A stretch of 64,000 nucleotides of DNA from Cylicocyclus nassatus (Eukaryota; Nematoda; Chromadorea; Rhabditida; Strongylidae), in NCBI GenBank assembly GCA_958299035.1, contig CATQJL010000316.1, positions 40,970,025-41,034,024 on the forward strand. The letters run 5' to 3'. Position numbers and translations under genes: made by a program. This document shows positions 33,501 through 45,719 of this stretch, piece after piece. The stretch's first letter is position 1. Every line of letters begins with the position of its first letter. Below the pieces are notes generated by a model. The model ran no database searches, was not told the origin of the DNA, and worked only from the letters and a program-made list of their open reading frames with translations.

Positions 33501-35690
33501 CTCTGGGTGAATTCGATTTTTCTCTCCAGATGGTAAGCGTGAGTGCGAGAGTGACATTGCGAAAGGAAGCTGTGCAGCGATGACTAGGGTAAAGCAAAAT
33601 TTTAGCACGATATGATCCACTTTTCCGCCTAATTTTGAGAAAATCCTCGAAAATCTCGCTTTTGGGAGCTTTTGCTCTGGATTAGTTCGATTTTTCTCTC
33701 CAGATGGTAAGCATGAGTGCGAGAGTGACATTGCGAAAGGAAGCTGTGCAGCGATGATTAGGCCAAAGCAAAATTTTAGCACGATATGATCCACTTTTCC
33801 GCCTAATTTTGAGAAAATCCTCGAAAATCTCGCTTTTGGGAGCGTTTGCTCTGGGTGAGTTCGATTTTTCTCTCCAGATGGTAAGCGTGAGTGCGAGAGT
33901 GACATTGCGAAAGGAAGCTGTGCAGCGATGACTAGGCCAAAGCAAAATTTTAGCACCATATGATCCACTTTTCCGCCTAATTTTGAGAAAATCCTCGAAA
34001 ATCTCGCTTTTGGGAGCTTTTGCTCTGGATTAGTTCGATTTTTCTCTCCAGATGGTAAGCGTGAGTGCGAGAGTGACATTGCGAAAGGAAGCTGTGCAGC
34101 GATGACTAGGCCAAAGCAAAATTTTAGCACCATATGATCCACTTTTCCGCCTAATTTTGAGAAAATCCTCGAAAATCTCGCTTTTGGGAGCTTTTGCTCT
34201 GGGTGAATTCGATTTTTCTCTCCAGATTGTAAGCGTGAGTGCGAGAGTGACATTGCGAAAGGAAGCTGTACAGCGATGACTAGGCCAAAGCAAAATTTTA
34301 GCACCATATGATCCACTTTTCCGCCTAATTTTGAGAAAATCCTCGAAAATCTCGCTTTTGGGAGCTTTTGCCCTGGGTGAATTCGATTCTTCTCTCCAGA
34401 TTGTAAGCATGAGTGCGAGATAACGTTGCGAAAGGAAGCCGTGCAGCGATGACTAGGGTAAAGCAAAATTTTAGCACGATATGATCCACTTTTCCGCCAA
34501 ATTTTGAGAAAATCCTCGAAAATCTCGCTTTTGGGAGCTTTTGCTCTGGGTGAATTCGATTTTTCTCTCCAGATTGTAAGCGTGAGTGCGAGAGTGACAT
34601 TGCGAAAGGAAGCTGTACAGCGATGACTAGGCCAAAGCAAAATTTTAGCACCATATGATCCACTTTTCCGCCTAATTTTGAGAAAATCCTCGAAAATCTC
34701 GCTTTTGGGAGCTTTTGCTCTGGATTAGTTCGATTTTTCTCTCCAGATGGTAAGCGTGAGTGCGAGAGTGACATTGCGAAAGGAAGCTGTGCAGCGATGA
34801 CTAGGGTAAAGCAAAATTTTAGCACGATATGATCCACTTTTCCGCCTAATTTTGAGAAAATCCTCGAAAATCTCGCTTTTGGGAGCTTTTGCTCTGGATT
34901 AGTTCGATTTTTCTCTCCAGATGGTAAGCGTGAGTGCGAGAGTGACATTGCGAAAGGAAGCTGTGCAGCGATGACTAGGCCAAAGCAAAATTTTAGCACC
35001 ATATGATCCACTTTTCCGCCTAATTTTGAGAAAATCCTCGAAAATCTCGCTTTTGGGAGCTTTTGCCCTGGGTGAATTCGATTCTTCTCTCCAGATTGTA
35101 AGCATGAGTGCGAGATAACGTTGCGAAAGGAAGCCGTGCAGCGATGACTAGGGTAAAGCAAAATTTTAGCACGATATGATCCACTTTTCCGCCAAATTTT
35201 GAGAAAATCCTCGAAAATCTCGCTTTTGGGAGCTTTTGCTCTGGATGAGTTCGATTTTTCTCTCCAGATGGTAAGCGTGAGTGCGAGAGTGACATTGCGA
35301 AAGGAAGCTGTGCAGCGATGACTGGGGCAAAACAAAATTTTAGCACGATATGATCCACTTTTCCGCCAAATTTTGAGAAAATCCTCGAAAATCTCGCTTT
35401 TGGGAGCTTTTGCTCTGGATGAGTTCGATTTTTCTCTCCAGATGGTAAGCGTGAGTGGAGTGACATTGCGAAAGGAAGCTGTGCAGCGATGACTGGGGCA
35501 AAACAAAATTTTAGCACGATATGATCCACTTTTCCGCCAAATTTTTAGAAAATCCTCGAAAATCTCGCTTTTGGGAGCTTTTGCTCTGGATGAGTTCGAT
35601 TTTTCTCTCCAGATGGTAAGCGTGAGTGCGAGAGTGACATTGCGAAAGGAAGCTGTGCAGCGATGACTAGGCCAAAGCAAAATTTTAGCA

Positions 35691-36238
35691 GTACTCTGCG
35701 TTGATACCACTGCTTNNNNNNNNNNNNNNNNNNNNNNNNNNNNNNNNNNNNNNNNNNNNNNNNNNNNNNNNNNNNNNNNNNNNNNNNNNNNNNNNNNNNN
35801 NNNNNNNNNNNNNNNNNNNNNNNNNNNNNNNNNNNNNNNNNNNNNNNNNNNNNNNNNNNNNNNNNNNNNNNNNNNNNNNNNNNNNNNNNNNNNNNNNNNN
35901 NNNNNNNNNNNNNNNNNNNNNNNNNNNNNNNNNNNNNNNNNNNNNNNNNNNNNNNNNNNNNNNNNNNNNNNNNNNNNNNNNNNNNNNNNNNNNNNNNNNN
36001 NNNNNNNNNNNNNNNNNNNNNNNNNNNNNNNNNNNNNNNNNNNNNNNNNNNNNNNNNNNNNNNNNNNNNNNNNNNNNNNNNNNNNNNNNNNNNNNNNNNN
36101 NNNNNNNNNNNNNNNNNNNNNNNNNNNNNNNNNNNNNNNNNNNNNNNNNNNNNNNNNNNNNNNNNNNNNNNNNNNNNNNNNNNNNNNNNNNNNNNNNNNN
36201 NNNNNNNNNNNNNNNGCAGTGGTATCAACGCAGAGTAC
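35691..36238. other. 500-N gap flanked by SMART cDNA adapter
   Basis: 35691-35715 is the inverse of the 25-nt SMART adapter (AAGCAGTGGTATCAACGC...GAGTAC). N fills 35716-36215, exactly 500. 36216-36238 is the adapter in forward orientation lacking its first two bases. This is an assembly artefact, and the true gap length is unknown. Confidence 0.95.
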
Positions 36239-38181
36239 TCTTTTCCGCCTAATTTTGAGAAAATCCTCGAAAATCTCGCTTTTGGGAGCTTTTGCCCTGG
36301 GTGAATTCGATTCTTCTCTCCAGATTGTAAGCATGAGTGCGAGATAACGTTGCGAAAGGAAGCTGTGCAGCGATGACTAGGGTAAAGCAAAATTTTAGCA
36401 AGATATGATCCACTTTTCCGCCTAATTTTGAGAAAATCCTCGAAAATCTCGCTTTTGGGAGCTTTTGCTCTGTGTGAGTTCGATTTTTCTCTCTAGATGG
36501 TAAGCGTGAGTGCGAGAGTGACATTGCTAAAGGAAGCTGTGCAGCGATGACTAGGGTAAAGCAAAATTTTAGCACGATATGATCCACTTTTCCGCCTAAT
36601 TTTGAGAAAATCCTCGAAAATCTCGCTTTTGGGAGCTTTTGCCCTGGGTGAATTCGATTCTTCTCTCCAGATTGTAAGCATGAGTGCGAGATAACGTTGC
36701 GAAAGGAAGCTGTGCAGCGATGACTAGGGTAAAGCAAAATTTTAGCACGATATGATCCACTTTTCCGCCAAATTTTGAGAAAATCTTCGAAAATCTCGCT
36801 TTTGGGAGCTTTTGCTCTGTGTGAGTTCGATTTTTCTCTCTAGATGGTAAGCGTGAGTGCGAGAGTGACATTGCTAAAGGAAGCTGTGCAGCGATGACTA
36901 GGGTAAAGCAAAATTTTAGCACGATATGATCCACTTTTCCGCCTAATTTTGAGAAAATCCTCGAAAATCTCGCTTTTGGGAGCTTCTGCCCTGGGTGAAT
37001 TCGATTCTTCTCTCCAGATTGTAAGCATGAGTGCGAGATAACGTTGCGAAAGGAAGCTGTGCAGCGATGACTAGGGTAAAGCAAAATTTTAGCACGATAT
37101 GATCCACTTTTCCGCCAAATTTTGAGAAAATCTTCGAAAATCTCGCTTTTGGGAGCTTTTGCTCTGGATTAGTTCGATTTTTCTCTCCAGATGGTAAGCA
37201 TGAGTGCGAGAGTGACATTGCGAAAGGAAGCTGTGCAGCGATGACTAGGCCAAAGCAAAATTTTACCACCATATGATCCACTTTTCCGCCTAATTTTGAG
37301 AAAATCCTCGAAAATCTCGCTTTTGGGAGCTTTTGCCCTGGGTGAATTCGATTCTTCTCTCCAGATTGTAAGCATGAGTGCGAGATAACGTTGCGAAAGG
37401 AAGCTGTGCAGCGATGACTAGGGTAAAGCAAAATTTTAGCACGATATGATCCACTTTTCCGCCAAATTTTGAGAAAATCCTCGAAAATCTCGCTTTTGGG
37501 AGCTTTTGCTCTGGATTAGTTCGATTTTTCTCTCCAGATGGTAAGCATGAGTGCGAGAGTGACATTGCGAAAGGAAGCTGTGCAGCGATGACTAGGCCAA
37601 AGCAAAATTTTAGCACGATATGATCCACTTTTCCGCCTAATTTTGAGAAAATCCTCGAAAATCTCGCTTTTGGGAGCTTTTGCTCTGTGTGAGTTCGATT
37701 TTTCTCTCCAGATGGTAAGCGTGAGTGCGAGAGTGACATTGCGAAAGGAAGCTGTGCAGCGATGACTAGGCCAAAGCAAAATTTTAGCACGATATGATCC
37801 ACTTTTCCGCCTAATTTTGAGAAAATCTTCGAAAATCTCGCTTTTGGGAGCTTTTGCTCTGGATTAGTTCGATTTTTCTCTCCAGATGGTAAGCATGTGT
37901 GCGAGATAACGTTGCGAAAGGAAGCTGTGCAGCGATGACTAGGGTAAAGCAAAATTTTAGCACGATATGATCCACTTTTCCGCCAAATTTTGAGAAAATC
38001 CTCGAAAATCTCGCTTTTGGGAGCTTTTGCTCTGGATGAGTTCGATTTTTCTCTCCAGATGGTAAGCGTGAGTGCGAGAGTGACATTGCGAAAGGAAGCT
38101 GTGCAGCGATGACTGGGGCAAAACAAAATTTTAGCACGATATGATCCACTTTTCCGCCAAATTTTGAGAAAATCCTCGAAA

Positions 38182-38206
38182 AAGCAGTGGTATCAACGCA
38201 GAGTAC
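38182..38206 (+). other. SMART adapter embedded in satellite
   Basis: All 25 adapter bases are present. They replace the same number of satellite bases without changing the repeat period, so untrimmed read ends entered the consensus. Confidence 0.95.
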
Positions 38207-41200
38207 TGGGTGAATTCGATTCTTCTCTCCAGATTGTAAGCATGAGTGCGAGATAACGTTGCGAAAGGAAGCTGTGCAGCGATGACTAGGGTAAAGCAAA
38301 ATTTTAGCACGATATGATCCACTTTTCCGCCAAATTTTGAGAAAATCTTCGAAAATCTCGCTTTTGGGAGCTTTTGCTCTGGATTAGTTCGATTTTTCTC
38401 TCCAGATGGTAAGCATGAGTGCGAGAGTGACATTGCGAAAGGAAGCTGTGCAGCGATGACTAGGCCAAAGCAAAATTTTAGCACCATATGATCCACTTTT
38501 CCGCCTAATTTTGAGAAAATCCTCGAAAATCTCGCTTTTGGGAGCTTTTGCCCTGGGTGAATTCGATTCTTCTCTCCAGATTGTAAGCATGAGTGCGAGA
38601 TAACGTTGCGAAAGGAAGCTGTGCAGCGATGACTAGGGTAAAGCAAAATTTTAGCACGATATGATCCACTTTTCCGCCAAATTTTGAGAAAATCCTCGAA
38701 AATCTCGCTTTTGGGAGCTTTTGCTCTGGATTAGTTCGATTTTTCTCTCCAGATGGTAAGCATGAGTGCGAGAGTGACATTGCGAAAGGAAGCTGTGCAG
38801 CGATGACTAGGCCAAAGCAAAATTTTAGCACGATATGATCCACTTTTCCGCCTAATTTTGAGAAAATCCTCGAAAATCTCGCTTTTGGGAGCTTTTGCTC
38901 TGTGTGAGTTCGATTTTTCTCTCCAGATGGTAAGCGTGAGTGCGAGAGTGACATTGCGAAAGGAAGCTGTGCAGCGATGACTAGGCCAAAGCAAAATTTT
39001 AGCACCATATGATCCACTTTTCCGCCTAATTTTGAGAAAATCCTCGAAAATCTCGCTTTTGGGAGCTTTTGCCCTGGGTGAATTCGATTCTTCTCTCCAG
39101 ATTGTAAGCATGAGTGCGAGATAACGTTGCGAAAGGAAGCTGTGCAGCGATGACTAGGGTAAAGCAAAATTTTAGCAAGATATGATCCACTTTTCCGCCT
39201 AATTTTGAGAAAATCCTCGAAAATCTCGCTTTTGGGAGCTTTTGCTCTGGGTGAATTCGATTTTTCTCTCCAGATTGTAGGCGTGAGTGCGAGAGTGACA
39301 TTGCGAAAGGAAGCTGTACAGCGATGACTAGGCCAAAGCAAAATTTTAGCACGATATGATCCACTTTTCCGCCTAATTTTGAGAAAATCCTCGAAAATCT
39401 CGCTTTTGGGAGCTTTTGCTCTGTGTGAGTTCGATTTTTCTCTCTAGATGGTAAGCGTGAGTGCGAGAGTGACATTGCGAAAGGAAGCTGTGCAGCGATG
39501 ACTAGGGTAAAGCAAAATTTTAGCACGATATGATCCACTTTTCCGCCTAATTTTGAGGAAATCCTCGAAAATCTCGCTTTTGGGAGCTTTTGCTCTGGGT
39601 GAGTTCGATTTTTCTCTCCAGATGGTAAGCGTGAGTGCGAGAGTGACATTGCGAAAGGAAGCTGTGCAGCGATGACTAGGCCAAAGCAAAATTTTAGCAC
39701 CATATGATCCACTTTTCCGCCTAATTTTGAGAAAATCCTCGAAAATCTCGCTTTTGGGAGCTTTTGCCCTGGGTGAATTCGATTCTTCTCTCCAGATTGT
39801 AAGCATGAGTGCGAGATAACGTTGCGAAAGGAAGCTGTGCAGCGATGACTAGGGTAAAGCAAAATTTTAGCAAGATATGATCCACTTTTCCGCCTAATTT
39901 TGAGAAAATCCTCGAAAATCTCGCTTTTGGGAGCTTTTGCTCTGTGTGAGTTCGATTTTTCTCTCTAGATGGTAAGCGTGAGTGCGAGAGTGACATTGCG
40001 AAAGGAAGCTGTGCAGCGATGACTAGGGTAAAGCAAAATTTTAGCACGATATGATCCACTTTTCCGCCTAATTTTGAGAAAATCCTCGAAAATCTCGCTT
40101 TTGGGAGCTTTTGCTCTGGGTGAATTCGATTTTTCTCTCCAGATTGTAGGCGTGAGTGCGAGAGTGACATTGCGAAAGGAAGCTGTACAGCGATGACTAG
40201 GCCAAAGCAAAATTTTAGCTCCATATGATCCACTTTTCCGCCTAATTTTGAGAAAATCCTCGAAAATCTCGCTTTTGGGAGCTTTTGCCCTGGGTGAATT
40301 CGATTCTTCTCTCCAGATTGTAAGCATGAGTGCGAGAGTGACATTGCGAAAGGAAGCTGTGCAGCGATGACTAGGCCAAAGCAAAATTTTAGCACGATAT
40401 GATCCACTTTTCCGCCTAATTTTGAGAAAATCCTCGAAAATCTCGCTTTTGGGAGCTTTTGCTCTGTGTGAGTTCGATTTTTCTCTCTAGATGGTAAGCG
40501 TGAGTGCGAGAGTGACATTGCGAAAGGAAGCTGTGCAGCGATGACTAGGGTAAAGCAAAATTTTAGCACGATATGATCCACTTTTCCGCCTAATTTTGAG
40601 AAAATCCTCGAAAATCTCGCTTTTGGGAGCTTTTGCTCTGGGTGAATTCGATTTTTCTCTCCAGATTGTAGGCGTGAGTGCGAGAGTGACATTACGAAAG
40701 GAAGCTGTACAGCGATGACTAGGCCAAAGCAAAATTTTAGCTCCATATGATCCACTTTTCCGCCTAATTTTGAGAAAATCCTCGAAAATCTCGCTTTTGG
40801 GAGCTTTTGCCCTGGGTGAATTCGATTCTTCTCTCCAGATTGTAAGCATGAGTGCGAGAGTGACATTGCGAAAGGAAGCTGTACAGCGATGACTAGGGTA
40901 AAGCAAAATTTTAGCACGATATGATCCACTTTTCCGCCAAATTTTGAGAAAATCCTCGAAAATCTCGCTTTTGGGAGCTTTTGCTCTGGATTAGTTCGAT
41001 TTTTCTCTCCAGATGGTAAGCATGAGTGCGAGAGTGACATTGCGAAAGGAAGCTGTGCAGCGATGACTAGGCCAAAGCAAAATTTTAGCACGATATGATC
41101 CACTTTTCCGCCTAATTTTGAGAAAATCCTCGAAAATCTCGCTTTTGGGAGCTTTTGCTCTGTGTGAGTTCGATTTTTCTCTCTAGATGGTAAGCGTGAG

Positions 41201-42660
41201 TGCGAGAGTGACATTGCGAAAGGAAGCTGTGCAGCGATGAGTAGGGTAAAGCAAAATTTTAGCACGATATGATCCACTTTTCCGCCTAATTTTGAGAAAA
41301 TCCTCGAAAATCTCGCTTTTGGGAGCTTTTGCTCTGGATGAGTTCGATTTTTCTCTCTAGATGGTAAGCGTGAGTGCGAGAGTGACATTGCGAAAGGAAG
41401 CTGTGCAGCGATGACTAGGCCAAAGCAAAATTTTAGCACCATATGATCCACTTTTCCGCCTAATTTTGAGAAAATCCTCGAAAATCTCGCTTTTGGGAGC
41501 TTTTGCCCTGGGTGAATTCGATTCTTCTCTCCAGATTGTAAGCATGAGTGCGAGATAACGTTGCGAAAGGAAGCTGTGCAGCGATGACTGGGGCAAAACA
41601 AAATTTTAGCACGATATGATCCACTTTTCCGCCAAATTTTGAGAAAATCCTGGAGAATCTCGCTTTTGGGAGCTTTTGCTCTGGGTGAATTCGATTTTTC
41701 TCTCCAGATTGTAGGCGTGAGTGCGAGAGTGACATTGCGAAAGGAAGCTGTACAGCGATGACTAGGCCAAAGCAAAATTTTAGCACCATATGATCCACTT
41801 TTCCGCCTAATTTTGAGAAAATCCTCGAAAATCTCGCTTTTGGGAGCTTTTGCCCTGGGTGAATTCGATTCTTCTCTCCAGATTGTAAGCATGAGTGCGA
41901 GATAACGTTGCGAAAGGAAGTTGTGCAGCGATGACTAAGGTAAAGCAAAATTTTAGCACGATATGATCCACTTTTCCGCCAAATTTTGAGAAAATCCTCG
42001 AAAATCTCGCTTTTGGGAGCTTTTGCTCTGGATGAGTTCGATTTTTCTCTCCAGATGGTAAGCGTGAGTGCGAGAGTGACATTGCGAAAGGAAGCTGTGC
42101 AGCGATGACTGGGGCAAAACAAAATTTTAGCACGATATGATCCACTTTTCCGCCAAATTTTGAGAAAATCCTCGAAAATCTCGCTTTTGGGAGCTTTTGC
42201 TCTGGGTGAATTCGATTTTTCTCTCCAGATGGTAAGCGTGAGTGCGAGAGTGACATTGCGAAAGGAAGCTGTGCAGCGATGACTGGGGCAAAACAAAATT
42301 TTAGCACGATATGATCCACTTTTCCGCCTAATTTTGAGAAAATCCTCGAAAATCTCGCTTTTGGGAGCTTTTGCCCTGGGTGAATTCGATTCTTCTCTCC
42401 AGATTGTAAGCATGAGTGCGAGATAACGTTGCGAAAGGAAGCTGTGCAGCGATGACTAGGGTAAAGCAAAATTTTAGCACGATATGATCCACTTTTCCGC
42501 CTAATTTTGAGAAAATCCTCGAAAATCTCGCTTTTGGGAGCTTTTGCTCTGGATGAGTTCGATTTTTCTCTCCAGATGGTAAGCGTGAGTGCGAGAGTGA
42601 CATTGCGAAAGGAAGCTGTGCAGCGATGACTAGGGTAAAGCAAAATTTTAGCGCGATATG

Positions 42661-42826
42661 ACTCACTTTCCTCCCATTGAAAAAATGTCTGAAAATGTTA
42701 CTTTTGAGCGATTGTGGCAATACATATACTGATAAATTGAAAATTCACTTGAGAAAATTATAGGTATGAAAAGCGTTTATTTATGGTGTGCCCTACCCGC
42801 TTGCTAGCGACCCGTAGGGTCGCTAG
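42661..42826. other. Satellite edge and hairpin before Helitron
   Basis: A degraded partial monomer fades by 42725. AGCGACCC-GTA-GGGTCGCT then AG (42806-42826) is a perfect hairpin ending CTAG directly before the Helitron. It could be another Helitron-type 3' end. Confidence 0.45.
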
Positions 42827-44026
42827 TCTTATATATAAAGCTGAATGTCTGTTTGTCTGTCTGTATGTCTGTATGTCTGTCTGTCTGTCTGTGTGTACGT
42901 ATGTTCCGAATAGAAAATTCCATTTCTGAACCGATCCGGACCAAACTTGGCACACATACACTACGGGCCCCGGCGGGTGTCATAGGCTATTTCGTCATCG
43001 ATCGATATCGATTTTATCGATTTTTATCGATTTTTTTGCTGAGTTCACCTACGGGGCTGGGAGTTGACACAGGGGGGTAATCGAGCATGGGGATTCCGAA
43101 TACAATATTGGTTTTCAGGATTATCGATTACTTTTATCGATTTTATCGATTTTTTTGCAAAGTTTGAGCTACGGGGCTGGGAGTTCGCACAGGGGGGTAA
43201 TCGAGCATGGGGATTCCGAATACAATATTGGTTTTCGGGATTATCGATTACTATTATCGATTTTATCGATTTTTTTGCAAAGTTTGAGCTACGGGGCTGG
43301 GAGTTCGCACAGGGGGGTAATCGAGCATGGGGATTCCGAATACAATATTGGTTTTCGGGATTATCGATTACTATTATCGATTTTATCGATTTTTTTGCAA
43401 AGTTTGAGCTACGGGGCTGGGAGTTCGCACAGGGGGGTAATCGAGCATGCTGATCACCCCCAAGGGGGGTGATCAGCATGCTCGATTACACTCCTGTGCA
43501 AACTCCCAGCCCCGCAGGTCAAACTTTACAAAAATAATCGATAAAATCGATAAAAGTAATGGACGATCCTGAAAACTAATACTGTGTTCGTAATCTGCAT
43601 GCTCGATTACCCCCCTGTGCAAACTCCCAGCCCCGCAGGTCAAACTTTACAAAAAAAATCGATAAAATTGATAAAAGTAATGGACGATCTCGAAAACTAA
43701 TATTGTGTTCGTAATCAGCATGCTCGATTATCCCCCTGTGCAAACTCCCAGCCCCGCAGGTCAAACTTTACAAAAAAAAATCGATAAAATCGATAAAAGT
43801 AATGGACGATCCTGAAAACTAATGTTGTATTCGGAATCCCCATGCTCACTTCCCCCCCTGTGCCAACTCCTAGCCCTGTAGGTGAACTCTGCAAAAAAAC
43901 TTCGATAAAAATCGGTAAAATCGACATCGATCGATAACGAAAAGTGGACTGTGACACCCGCCGGGGCCCGAAGTGTATATGTGCCAAGTTTGGTCCGGAT
44001 ACGGCGGAGCCGGGTAAGCCAGCTAG
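42827..44026 (+). mobile_element. Non-autonomous Helitron A (giant inverted repeat)
   Basis: The 5' end is TCTTATATATAAAGCTGAATG, then a TGTC/TGTA run, and ACCAAACTTGGCACACATA. The 3' end is a small hairpin (CCGG...GCGGAGCCGG) then TAAGCCAGCTAG, followed by T. The left arm has about four 120-bp units (TACGGGGCTGGGAGTT...TTATCGATTTTTTTGC). The right arm has the same units inverted. The centre at 43440-43489 is a near-perfect palindrome around CACCCCCAAGGGGGGTG. No Rep/helicase is encoded, and short ORFs are repeat shadows. Confidence 0.82.
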
Positions 44027-44033
44027 TATATAT

Positions 44034-44170
44034 ATCATCTGAAGACGGGGAACGAGGCGGTTTTAATGGTCACTATTTCCTTGTATCAGCTATTCATCTA
44101 CAAAATATTATTTCTTATGTTGAAAACTCGTAAGTGTCTAGAAATCTCTGAGCACACCTTTCATTAGGTT
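44034..44170 (+). repeat. Fourth copy of the 170-bp diverged repeat
   Basis: ATTCATCTACAAAA, ATGTTGAAAACTCG and GAGCACACC match the repeats at 18305-18765. Confidence 0.65.
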
Positions 44171-45330
44171 CTTCTATGAATGGACTCTGGGCAAAATTTG
44201 TCCCCTAAAACCAGATGGGACCATTGTACCACGGAACTTTCCTCGCTGACTTGCTGTGCAGCTACAGAAGCAGCTATTTTTTCCTGGAAGTTCATGAAAG
44301 CTTCAAAAAAAACCCTGTCAATTGTGCTTATGCTTTTTAGAATTTTTTTGATATTGCTGCCACTATAGAGGGAGCCATATGTAGAAAGCAAAGCGTCTGT
44401 CTGCATTCGTTTTTATGTGTTTGGTTGTCTATGTTTGCCCAGGTTTGCGTGCGTTCGTCGCAGATCAGTGAAAAAGTTTTTGCCCCCATTTCGATTAAGT
44501 CAGCAGACAACAAAAAATAAAGAAAAGCGGTTTTAGTTTATTACTTGTTTTCGTGGAGTAAAAATCAATGGGAGGGGAACAAGTAGTTATCATGGTAACC
44601 AATTAGTTTGCATCGTTGGGATTAGAACTATGTCGGTGATTCAAATGCACATTCCAATTTAAGGAAAACGTACTGCTCACCATTCGAGCGTCCTTGACAA
44701 GGAATACAAATGGACAAAAGGACTTGAGCGCATTTCGCGATTATGCACCTTGTCACTGATGATGAAAATTCGTTTGAAAGTAAGAGTTTGAAAAAAAGCT
44801 TAGATTTACTTGCCATGTATAGCAAAAGCATATATAGAATAAAAATTAACTACTCCTTGCACCATGACAATTGATTCAAACTATGCAGATTCGTAAATAT
44901 CAGTCACGTCGTGCAATTTTCGAAAAATGTGGCTAAAATCTTTTTATGAGGTGAAGAACAACTCTGAACAAGCAAGATCACTTGTACAAAAAAGTAGAGC
45001 CCTTTTTCACATCTCATCCACACATATTATAGTTGACAGACATGTATGGGGTTATAGTCAAGTGAGACTACCATATGCTTGAGAATACTCGAATGAAAAA
45101 TGAAATGAAGTAAGTGCAGGTTTGTTGCACAAAATACATTCATTGGTGTCCATTCTTGCATCATATGGGTTCCCAAAGGCGTGTCAAGCGTGCCGAGAGA
45201 TGAGAAAATAGTACACGGATTAGAAAGGCTAACGTAATGGGTTAGCGAACCCATCGGAGCATTGCGAATACCAATTTTACTCAGTGAGTTCGCGTACCCG
45301 CAGAACCCAGTGGGTTCTGGGTTTTAATGA
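44171..45330. other. Unassigned sequence
   Basis: Minus-strand frames of 67-80 codons (44164-44406, 44628-44831, 45027-45254) have no recognisable domain and no convincing splice context. There is no repeat structure. Confidence 0.4.
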
Positions 45331-45339
45331 ATACGGCCA

Positions 45340-45682
45340 CAGGTCCAAGCCACTGACCTCTCACTTTAATGCGAGCACTTTAACCATTATAGGGGCCTGC
45401 AGGATCGCGAGAGTCGGACGTGCGTACGGCCATTGCGCCGCGCATGTCAGATGCGCATCCGACGACTCAGGTAGGTGCCAGACTTACCATGTTCAACAGA
45501 TTCATTCGGTGCACCAACTTTTCTGTCGGACAGTATAGTGATTTGACCTATGAACCGAACAAACCGGTTGAAGCGGATAGATCTGGCACCTGCCTTAGCG
45601 ACATCAGACGTGCGCGGCGCAATGGCCGTACGCACGTCCGACTCTCGCGATCCTGCAGGCCCCTATACCACTGCACCACCGA
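45340..45682 (-). repeat. tRNA-derived SINE or pseudo-tRNA, interrupted
   Basis: Read on the minus strand around the MITE, the sequence gives an A box (GTGGTATAATGG), an anticodon-arm-like segment and a degenerate B box (GGCTTGGACCT, complement of 45341-45351). The MITE at 45392 lies inside the A box. No intact acceptor stem is seen. Confidence 0.5.
45392..45663. mobile_element. 272-bp foldback MITE
   Basis: GGGGCCTGCAGGATCGCGAG and its inverse form arms of about 53 bp with one or two mismatches. TATA lies on each side (45388-45391 and 45664-45667), consistent with a TA duplication plus TA-starting TIRs. Weaker inner inverted segments continue (GGTGCCAGA/TCTGGCACC). Confidence 0.85.
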
Positions 45683-45719
45683 TGTACGCAGCGTCATCGA
45701 TATTGAGAAGCGCTCAAAA

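Larger units (their letters stand above)
27529..42660 (+). repeat. 174-bp satellite array, about 85 copies
   Basis: The monomer runs CCACTTTTCCGCC...CGAAAATCTCGC...TCTCTCCAGATGGTAAGC...GAGAGTGACATTGCG...AAAATTTTAGCACGATATG. CACGATATG occurs at 27691, 27864 and 28038 (173, then 174 bp). Up to about 34.4 kb nearly all units are 174 bp. From there a 173-bp variant (GAGATAACGTTGCG in place of GAGAGTGACATTGCG) alternates, giving 347-bp dimers (variant at 36688, 37035, 37382) and 521-bp trimers (37382 to 37903). Other variable positions are AGGCCAAAG/AGGGTAAAG/GGGGCAAAA and GGATGAG/GGGTGAA/GGATTAG. The right end decays at 42640-42725. Because 174 is a multiple of three, spurious frames of up to 2317 codons appear on the minus strand. 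Confidence 0.95.

Noticed and set aside
35545..36390. ORFs crossing the N gap, also at 55293-55916
   Set aside because: Runs of X come from 500-N placeholders.
27520..42413. Very long minus-strand ORFs (up to 2317 codons)
   Set aside because: They are products of a 174-bp satellite whose length is divisible by three. They overlap each other in other frames and have no protein-like variety. Reported only as a finding.
27529..42660. CRISPR array
   Set aside because: The units are contiguous satellite monomers with no unique spacers, in a eukaryotic sequence with no cas genes.
42853..43479. Proteins of 105-144 codons in Helitron A (and similar in B)
   Set aside because: They are translations of the 120-bp arm repeats on both strands with identical internal repeats.
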